From: an uncultured Sphingobacteriaceae bacterium
GTDB taxonomy: Bacteria; Bacteroidota; Bacteroidia; Sphingobacteriales; Sphingobacteriaceae
Reading direction: 5' to 3'
NCBI GenBank assembly: GCA_946887045.1
Contig: CAMPKC010000005.1
Span: forward strand, 1-64,000
DNA: 64,000 bases
The notes beneath the pieces are model-generated. The model had not been told where the DNA came from. It saw only the letters and a program-made list of their open reading frames with translations, and searched no databases. Shown here in pieces: positions 59,022 through 64,000 of the stretch. The position numbers and the translations under genes were made by a program. The stretch's first letter is position 1; each line of letters starts with the position of its first letter.

Positions 59022-59786
59022 ATGATCAACATTGCAGAAAGACATCAGTTAATACTGAATAAGATCCAAAAGGAAGGACATATCAATGTACTGGACTTGT
59101 GCAAAGAACTAAATGTTTCCCCGGTAACAATTCGAAAGGATCTGAAACTTTTAGAAGACAAAAGCTTACTATTTAGAACACACGGTGGAGCCACATTGAG
59201 CAACCCCTATACCATGGACCGGCCGGTTAACGAAAAAGAAAAGCTACAGTCGGATGAGAAAACAAAAATCGGCATAAAAGCAGCCAGCTTGATCGAAGCA
59301 AACGATTCTATCGTAATCGCATCAGGAACAACAGTATTGGCATTGGCAAAAAACATTCAGCCGAAGGGGAATTTAACAGTAATCACGTCTGCAATTAACG
59401 TAGCGCAGGAATTGCTAAGGCACCCCGAAGTGGAAATCCTGTTGCTGGGAGGTCTTTTAAGAAAGAGTTCTTCTTCCGTTACCGGACCTTATGCCGAGCA
59501 AATACTTTCGGATGTATTTTGCAGCAAATTGTATTTAGGTGTCGATGGCATTGACCTCGAATATGGATTAACCACCACCAATGCATTGGAAGCGCACCTG
59601 AACCGCAAAATGATATCCGCCTCTCAACATACTATTGTTGTAACCGATTCGACAAAATTCGGAAAACGTGGATTTGGAAGAATCTGCGGAATCGATGAGA
59701 TTCATGAAATAATTACAGATAGCGGGGTTTCTGAGCATCTGGTTGAAAAGTTAGAAGCAATGGGAATTAAGGTTTCGATTGTATAA
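59022..59786 (+). CDS. glpR: DeoR-family transcriptional repressor of glycerol genes
   Basis: I choose ATG at 59022 (254 residues, MINIAERHQLIL); a TTG at 59001 would overlap a CGAAA repeat. The DeoR helix-turn-helix is clear (INVLDLCKELNVSPVTIRKDLKLLEDKSLLFRTHGGA), followed by the sugar-phosphate-sensing domain (GTTVLALAKNI, TGPYAEQIL, KLYLGVDGID and TDSTKFG). Divergent from glpD over 233 bases containing CGAAA repeats, so it very probably represses glpDKF and senses glycerol-3-phosphate. The effector is inferred from the neighbourhood. Confidence 0.88.
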   Translation: MINIAERHQLILNKIQKEGHINVLDLCKELNVSPVTIRKDLKLLEDKSLLFRTHGGATLSNPYTMDRPVNEKEKLQSDEKTKIGIKAASLIEANDSIVIASGTTVLALAKNIQPKGNLTVITSAINVAQELLRHPEVEILLLGGLLRKSSSSVTGPYAEQILSDVFCSKLYLGVDGIDLEYGLTTTNALEAHLNRKMISASQHTIVVTDSTKFGKRGFGRICGIDEIHEIITDSGVSEHLVEKLEAMGIKVSIV

Positions 59787-59833
59787 TTCATCACAGCTTA
59801 TAAGCACTTCATTGCTTCTAAACTTGAGGCTGT

Positions 59834-60286
59834 TTACACACCAAACTGATTCAAATGATGATCAAGATGCTTGTAGAACATATTATTCCATTCGCCGGAA
59901 GATAATCGGCCAAAGGAATGTGATTCTTTTTTATCAAAATAACTCTCCCCCAATTGCTGAGTTTTAATAATGTAGTCTATTAAACGTTTTCTTTCGATCT
60001 CAAAATCCTTTGAATCACTTATAATATAATGTGGAGCGGTCGGGTTATTCCGCTTATAAGGGGCTTCGCCAATCACGATCTTTTTCACAAAGGTCTTAAG
60101 AATAAACTTCATCAATGGATTGGGTTTTTTGTGTTTATCCTCAAAAACTGTTTCATAAGTTACACTACAATGTGCCAGCATCTGTGCCACATTCATTTTA
60201 CCCCATAGGGGTTGAGAATCGGGCTTTAACTGATTTATACGAGCTATAATTTCTTCTGTAACACTGGGGTCGAATATATTTTTCAT
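59834..60286 (-). CDS. DUF1569 (DinB-like) protein
   Basis: 150 residues. The N-terminal WGKMNVAQMLAHCSVTYE and the C-terminal SSGEWNNMFYKHLDHHLNQFGV are characteristic of DUF1569, a four-helix DinB-like fold with histidines that can bind a metal. The reaction is unknown. It is convergent with glpR, 47 bases apart. Confidence 0.88.
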   Translation of the reverse strand: MKNIFDPSVTEEIIARINQLKPDSQPLWGKMNVAQMLAHCSVTYETVFEDKHKKPNPLMKFILKTFVKKIVIGEAPYKRNNPTAPHYIISDSKDFEIERKRLIDYIIKTQQLGESYFDKKESHSFGRLSSGEWNNMFYKHLDHHLNQFGV

Positions 60287-60800
60287 AATTTAATAATAGG
60301 TTTTTTTATTGAATGGATCGTGATTTTGGGAGGATTGTTTGCGGAGAAAATTTTCCTTGTGCTCTTAGCGTCGAGCCGTGGTCCTTTGTTTTGAGACATA
60401 AGGCAGGATTTCTTAGGTTGTTTTTTCTGCTCATTGCCGCAGGGGCTTAGTCCTTTTTCTTGATAAAAAGGACCAAAAATCAATGCCTTCCTGAGATGCC
60501 TTTGCCGCACAGGGCTTTTCACAATTTTATCATCAGCGCGCAGGGCTGCGTCTGTTTACGCCTGCGCTTAGGGCTTTGCTTCGATAAACAGCCGATGCCC
60601 TTTTCCTTCGCTCGGGGGCCTGCTGATGAGAAAATTCTTTCCGGCATTTGTCGGAAGGCAGGGCTTCGTAGGTTGAGGTTGGGTTGGGGATGTTGGGTTG
60701 GTGGGATAATGATTGAGAGGCTGTGAAGGCTTGTGAAATGGCGGGTGAGGGCTTTTATTTTTCTGCTCGTTTGGGACAGAATTGGACTGCCCAATGAATT
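60287..60800. other. Gene-free region with repeat element copy 1
   Basis: No gene is supported. Open frames here run through repeat DNA and have biased translations. Most of the region is repeat copy 1 (60423-60686), with a tail (about 60700-60780) that vaguely resembles the second repeat module (GGCGGGTG..., CTGCTC). Confidence 0.6.
60423..60686 (+). repeat. Dispersed intergenic repeat, copy 1
   Basis: About 260 bases that align with 61829-62087. Shared blocks are GCCGCAGGGGCTTAGTCC, the hairpin GTCCTTTTT...AAAAAGGAC, GGGCTGCG, ACGCCTGCGCTTAGG, the segment CGATAAACAGCCGATGCCCTT and the end CTTCGTAGGTT. The region is clearly richer in G and C than the neighbouring genes. Confidence 0.75.
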
Positions 60801-61583
60801 CTAAAACAGCTTTTCTATAAACACGTTGAGCACTTCAATCAATATCAGGATAATTATGATCCACTCAAGCATCGTGCTGTGCCGGTACTGCAATAGGGTA
60901 CGAAAAAGTTCGAGGTTGTCTTTTACGATATTCAAACCTTCATGGATGTTGCGAAACCGCTCCTGGAGGTCGAAGGTGCGTTTCATACCAAGGTCGATTT
61001 TATTGAGGTTCTCATCGTCCCAGGTTTCGGGAGGCGAATCAAAAATATAGAGGTTCTCGGATATGCGGTTTTTAAGCAAAAGGGTTTTACCGATATATTT
61101 TTTCAGGTTCTTTCCTGAGATGTTTAAGCGGCCCTTATTCTCCAGAATTTGGGTATGATAGTTAGTCTCTTCCAGAAGTTTAGTGGTTTGCTCATAATAA
61201 TAATCAAGCGCCACCGATTGCGAAACATTGAGCATGATGAGTCGGATAACCTGAATATCCGGGGCTGTGATGGATATTACGTTATAACCGATTTTGGTCT
61301 GACCGGCATTGGTTTCTATCTCGTACTCTTCGGTCATGTTTTCTTCGAAGAGGTTTTTACAGAAAGGGGCAATGAGTCGCAGAAAGGAAGAGATTTGAAT
61401 CGGATCGCAGTTTAAAAAGCAAACTACCCCATATTTAAACACGTAGATGTATTCGCCGGTATCAGTTTTATAAAATAACTCGTCAGAATCGCTATAGTAC
61501 AACTCACCCTTGAAGACTGATTTGAATTGTTTTACATCAATACTATCAGCAATCTGGTAGGATAAAACTTTCTGGGTGGCCAT
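60801..61583 (-). CDS. RMD1/DUF155 family membrane-anchored protein
   Basis: 260 residues. The family core includes YSDSDELFYKTDTGEYIYVFKYGVVCFLNCD and a long helical middle; a single C-terminal membrane helix (about 240-258, WIIIILILIEVLNVFIEKLF) anchors it. Relatives in yeast mitochondria (RMD1, RMD8) are structural, but the bacterial function is unknown. The gene is flanked on both sides by repeat-rich DNA. Confidence 0.85.
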   Translation of the reverse strand: MATQKVLSYQIADSIDVKQFKSVFKGELYYSDSDELFYKTDTGEYIYVFKYGVVCFLNCDPIQISSFLRLIAPFCKNLFEENMTEEYEIETNAGQTKIGYNVISITAPDIQVIRLIMLNVSQSVALDYYYEQTTKLLEETNYHTQILENKGRLNISGKNLKKYIGKTLLLKNRISENLYIFDSPPETWDDENLNKIDLGMKRTFDLQERFRNIHEGLNIVKDNLELFRTLLQYRHSTMLEWIIIILILIEVLNVFIEKLF

Positions 61584-61722
61584 TTTGCTTGTCTTAATTA
61601 AAAGCTCGCGTATTAGTAAAATAGTTTAATCTGGGGTTTTGTTTTGGGTTGGATTGTAATGTGGTAATTGGCGGATTTTTATTTTTAAGATGGGCAATAC
61701 AGATGAGTATTAGGTTTTCTAA

Positions 61723-61812
61723 CCCTGCTAAGCACCTCAAACTCCTCTCCTTCGGAGAGGGTGCGATGGCTGGCGGAAGGGCGGGTGTGGGTTTGTTTTC
61801 TTCTGCTCATTG
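61723..61812 (+). repeat. Short repeat module, copy A
   Basis: About 90 bases matching 62438-62527: CCTGCTAAGCAYC, a CTCTC-CTTCGG-AGAG hairpin followed by GTGCGAT, then GGCGGGTGTGGGTT and CTGCTCATTG. Similar GGAGAGGGTG-type sequences are dispersed in many bacterial genomes; here it abuts repeat copy 2 directly. Confidence 0.65.
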
Positions 61813-61828
61813 GCTGAGGACTAGTTCT

Positions 61829-62087
61829 TTTTCTGCTGATAGCCGCAGGGGCTTAGTCCTTTTGGCCGCAAAAGGACCAAAACTCTTGTGCCCTCCCGAG
61901 GTGCCTTTCTGCACATGTACCCAGCACAGATCTTCCAGCAGCGTTCAGGGCTGCGCCTGTTAACGCCTGCGCTTAGGCCTTGCTGCGATAAACAGCCGAT
62001 GCCCTTTTCCTGCACACAAAGCCTACTGCTGGCCAATCTCTTTCTGGCACGGGCGGGATGGCACAACGCTTCGTAGGTTAAGGGTTG
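61829..62087 (+). repeat. Dispersed intergenic repeat, copy 2
   Basis: Aligns over its length with 60423-60686. The hairpin is kept but altered: GTCCTTTT-GGCCGC-AAAAGGAC here, against a one-base-longer stem and a different loop in copy 1, so stem pairing is conserved while the loop is not. Confidence 0.75.
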
Positions 62088-62137
62088 AAGTTATTGTTCT
62101 GTTGCTGGATGCGTTATACTCAAGAGAAATAACCAGT

Positions 62138-62160
62138 CCCGTCATTCTCGCGCAGACGGG
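62138..62160. repeat. CCCGTC/GACGGG hairpin repeat
   Basis: CCCGTC (62138-62143) pairs with GACGGG (62155-62160) around ATTCTCGCGCA. The CCCGTCATTCTCGCG pattern resembles short interspersed hairpins found throughout many bacterial genomes. A weaker TCCCG/CGGGA hairpin occurs at 31796-31810. Confidence 0.5.
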
Positions 62161-62270
62161 AATCTTAATGCAGGGTAAGCTTATGAGTACTGCGAGTGCG
62201 AAACCAGAAGGAGCTCCGACAGAGCTTTCTAGAAATGTGGCCGGACAGAGTTCTGGCAAATTTAGTTTTA

Positions 62271-62336
62271 GTACACTGTTAGTACAGTATGTGTACAGTA
62301 TCTGTATAGTATCTGTACAGTACCTATACAGAAGCA
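62271..62336 (+). repeat. 11-bp tandem repeat array
   Basis: Six consecutive 11-bp units, the second to fifth being GTACAGTATGT, GTACAGTATCT, GTATAGTATCT and GTACAGTACCT; the first and last are more diverged. The unit length is close to one helical turn. Confidence 0.8.
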
Positions 62337-62378
62337 CTGTCTCTGGATCCTTTTGTCCGCTCATTGACCGTGGAAGCC

Positions 62379-62436
62379 TGACAAAGCCTGCTGCTGGCCA
62401 ATCTATGTCCGGCGCTGGCGGGATGCTTCGGTTCTA
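62379..62436 (+). repeat. Dispersed intergenic repeat, partial copy 3
   Basis: The blocks AAAGCCTGCTGCTGGCCAAT and GGCGGGATG align with the 3' third of copy 2 (62015-62075). It is directly followed by the second copy of the short module. Confidence 0.6.
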
Positions 62437-62437
62437 A

Positions 62438-62527
62438 CACGCCTGCTAAGCATCCAAACCCTCTCTTGGGAGAGAGTGCGATCGGCGGTGAAGTGGCGGG
62501 TGTGGGTTGTCCTTATCTGCTCATTGA
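62438..62527 (+). repeat. Short repeat module, copy B
   Basis: Matches 61723-61812, with CTCTC-TTGGG-AGAG in place of CTCTC-CTTCGG-AGAG. The partner of partial repeat copy 3, in the opposite order to the copy A/copy 2 arrangement. Confidence 0.65.
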
Positions 62528-62541
62528 AATTTTCATCCGCC

Positions 62542-62568
62542 AAAAACGACAAAAGCGACAAAAACGAC
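62542..62568 (+). repeat. 9-bp tandem triplet
   Basis: Three units: AAAAACGAC, AAAAGCGAC and AAAAACGAC. Confidence 0.7.
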
Positions 62569-62713
62569 AATATTAAAATCCTAAGATCATGAAAGGCTCT
62601 CAATCTCCTACCGACAAGGATGGATAGGAAATTTATATACAAGAGGTAAAAGCGAAGAAGTCGTACACCTCAATAAGGAGAAAGCTCCTACCAAGCAGGG
62701 GACTTATTCGAGA

Positions 62714-62759
62714 CATGTTCGGACCAAGTCCACTACTTAGTGGACTTGGTCCGAACATG
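62714..62759. repeat. 46-bp near-perfect palindrome
   Basis: A 22-base arm (62714-62735) is matched exactly by its reverse complement (62738-62759), with only CT between. Outside it, ACCAAGCAGG (about 62690) and CCTACTTGGT (62763-62772) continue the symmetry imperfectly. There is no T-run. Confidence 0.85.
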
Positions 62760-62952
62760 GTACCTACTTGGTAGCTCTCATTCCAGAAAGAGGCACTGTT
62801 CTTTTGTACATTATCTTTATACCACATCTAAGACAAACTCTACACTATAGCGGAGTCGTGGTTCCATGTAAGGATTTATTGATCCTGTCGGGACATTCAA
62901 AACCAGAAAAGACAGTTAAAAAATAAGATATTTACCAGGCGATGGCTATACA

Positions 62953-63666
62953 ATGAATAAAGAAGCAGAAGAAATTACCAGTTCCGGGTTTACTATAATT
63001 GAAAATATCTATACGGAGAATGAAATTGAAGCTCTGATAAGTAGAATAAATAGTGTAGATAAGTCTAACTCACTTTTCAGAAAAACTAATGATTTATTTG
63101 CCATCCGCCAGTTTTTGAAAGAGGTCCCCGCCATTAAAGACCTGGTATTTAATAACCGGCTTAAAGAAATTATTAACAAGCTTTTTGATGATTCTTATTT
63201 TATAGTGAAGTCTATCTACTTTGATAAACCTCCTCAATCGAACTGGTTTGTGGCCTGCCATCAAGACCTCACCATTTCTGTGAAAGAGAAAACCGAACAC
63301 CCTGGTTTTGGCCCCTGGACAGTTAAGCACAATCAGTTTGGGGTGCAGCCTCCCCTAACTATTCTGAAAGATAATTTTACAGTTCGAATTCATCTGGATG
63401 ATACTGATGAAGATAATGGCGCTTTAAACGTTATTTGTGGAAGCCATTTAAAAGGGATTTACAGACCTGAAACTGTTGATCGAACTATTGAAAAAGAAGT
63501 AGCTTGCTCAGTGAAAAAAGGAGGAATCATGATCATGAGGCCGCTGTTATTGCATGCATCTGGAAGAACCAGAAATGAGGCCCGAAGAAGGGTAATTCAT
63601 ATTGAGTTTAGCAGGATGGGGCTGCCTGAAGGGATGGAATGGGCGGAGTATGAATCCGTGGTTTAA
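62953..63666 (+). CDS. Phytanoyl-CoA dioxygenase (PhyH) family protein
   Basis: 237 residues. The Fe(II)/2-oxoglutarate oxygenase facial triad is visible: His and Asp in ACHQDL (about residue 101-103) and the distal His in LLLHASGRTR (about residue 203), with the arginine after it for 2-oxoglutarate. The segment LDDTDEDNGALNVICGSH is also typical of PhyH. It hydroxylates a small molecule; which one is unknown. It stands alone downstream of the repeat region. Confidence 0.9.
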   Translation: MNKEAEEITSSGFTIIENIYTENEIEALISRINSVDKSNSLFRKTNDLFAIRQFLKEVPAIKDLVFNNRLKEIINKLFDDSYFIVKSIYFDKPPQSNWFVACHQDLTISVKEKTEHPGFGPWTVKHNQFGVQPPLTILKDNFTVRIHLDDTDEDNGALNVICGSHLKGIYRPETVDRTIEKEVACSVKKGGIMIMRPLLLHASGRTRNEARRRVIHIEFSRMGLPEGMEWAEYESVV

Positions 63667-63837
63667 TCCCGCGTCTGCGACAGGAGCTCGAATCTGTGAA
63701 GTAAAACCGCTCGAACCTATATGGAGGAAGATAAAGCTTTGTAAATATATGCCCGGACAGAGTCTTGGTTTTCAAGGAATGATTTAAATCTTCCTGCGGA
63801 AGACTGAAAACAGAAAGGGTTTGAAGATAGGAAACGC

Positions 63838-64000
63838 CTAAAGGGATGACCAATCTGCTTCTTTGTAGATGTTTATAACTAAAATCGGAGCTATAATTCC
63901 CTGAAGTCCTAGCATAGTCCATATTGAAACAACAGAAGGGTAAGCTTGCAAGCAAGAGATGACATCTCCAATCATTAATATAAATGACGTAATACATATA
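63838..64000 (-). CDS. C-terminal fragment of a membrane protein (runs off window)
   Basis: In the minus-strand frame ending at a TAG (63838-63840), the last 53 codons read as two hydrophobic helices (ICITSFILMIGDVISC and MLGLQGIIAPILVINIY) joined by a short loop and closed by KEADWSSL. This looks like the end of an inner-membrane protein whose start is outside the window. A small hairpin (TCTTCC/GGAAGA, 63789-63803) follows. Family unknown. Confidence 0.5.
   Translation of the reverse strand, partial: ICITSFILMIGDVISCLQAYPSVVSIWTMLGLQGIIAPILVINIYKEADWSSL

Larger units (their letters stand above)
61584..62952. other. Gene-poor 1.37-kb region rich in repeats
   Basis: No protein gene is supported. 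The region holds repeat copy 2, two copies of a shorter module, a CCCGTC/GACGGG hairpin, an 11-bp tandem array, a 9-bp triplet array and a 46-bp palindrome. The open frames here are short and their translations look random. Confidence 0.7.

Noticed and set aside
62403..62827. Two minus-strand frames of 79 and 64 codons
   Set aside because: They run through repeat arrays and the palindrome; the translations are low in complexity and match nothing.
63608..63997. 129-codon minus-strand frame at the right end
   Set aside because: It overlaps the PhyH end, has a random-looking cysteine/serine-rich translation, and a neighbouring frame (63838-64000) gives a better membrane protein C-terminus.

Overview
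The window comes from a Bacteroidota chromosome, most likely a Sphingobacteriaceae member close to Pedobacter or Mucilaginibacter (family placement is inference). The signs are two SusC/SusD pairs, a hybrid two-component regulator, a type IX secretion C-terminal domain, SPxxC-less Bacteroidota-style lipoproteins, and promoters of the TTTG / TAnnTTTG type, the clearest lying in front of rpsF.

Region 1 (1-22846) is a dextran (alpha-1,6-glucan) utilisation locus. The minus-strand operon reads SusC, SusD, a SusE-like glycan-binding lipoprotein, a GH66 lipoprotein, GH31, GH97 and a BadF-type sugar kinase, and ends at a strong terminator. A second, larger GH66 enzyme with a ricin-type lectin domain and a T9SS sorting tail follows as its own unit. 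Upstream lie a diverged ROK protein (minus) and a large HTCS sensor-regulator (plus). A 26-bp motif (24/26 identical, TATCA half-sites 21 bp apart) occurs once upstream of the SusC operon and once upstream of the secreted GH66 gene, and is the best candidate for the HTCS operator. The window starts inside what looks like a class II fructose-bisphosphate aldolase gene.

Region 2 (22973-41158) is mostly core genome. A broken tyrosine recombinase, with an inferred internal out-of-frame deletion, sits beside a tRNA-Phe gene and marks an eroded integration event next to the dextran locus. Then come a two-gene Fe-S oxidoreductase, mtgA, the rpsF-rpsR-rplI operon, dnaX (with an A10 slippage-prone run at the gamma/tau boundary), NADP-isocitrate dehydrogenase, an SPFH protein, several small hypotheticals, an AGCS amino-acid symporter, two SRPBCC proteins, a NYN-domain protein and a VOC protein.

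Region 3 (41212-59786) appears to be a glycerol-phosphate acquisition locus built like a polysaccharide utilisation locus but without glycoside hydrolases: glpR divergent from glpD-glpK-glpF, then SusC-SusD-DUF5689 lipoprotein, then a phospholipase D-like lipoprotein, a calcineurin-like phosphoesterase, GlpQ, GlpT, an SGNH hydrolase and a Gfo/Idh/MocA oxidoreductase. The sequence suggests outer-membrane capture of a glycerophosphate-containing molecule, periplasmic phosphodiester cleavage, G3P uptake and oxidation to DHAP.

Region 4 (59834-64000) holds a DUF1569 protein, an RMD1/DUF155 protein, a phytanoyl-CoA dioxygenase-like protein, the end of a membrane protein, and about 2 kb of intergenic DNA rich in dispersed and tandem repeats, including a nearly perfect 46-bp palindrome.
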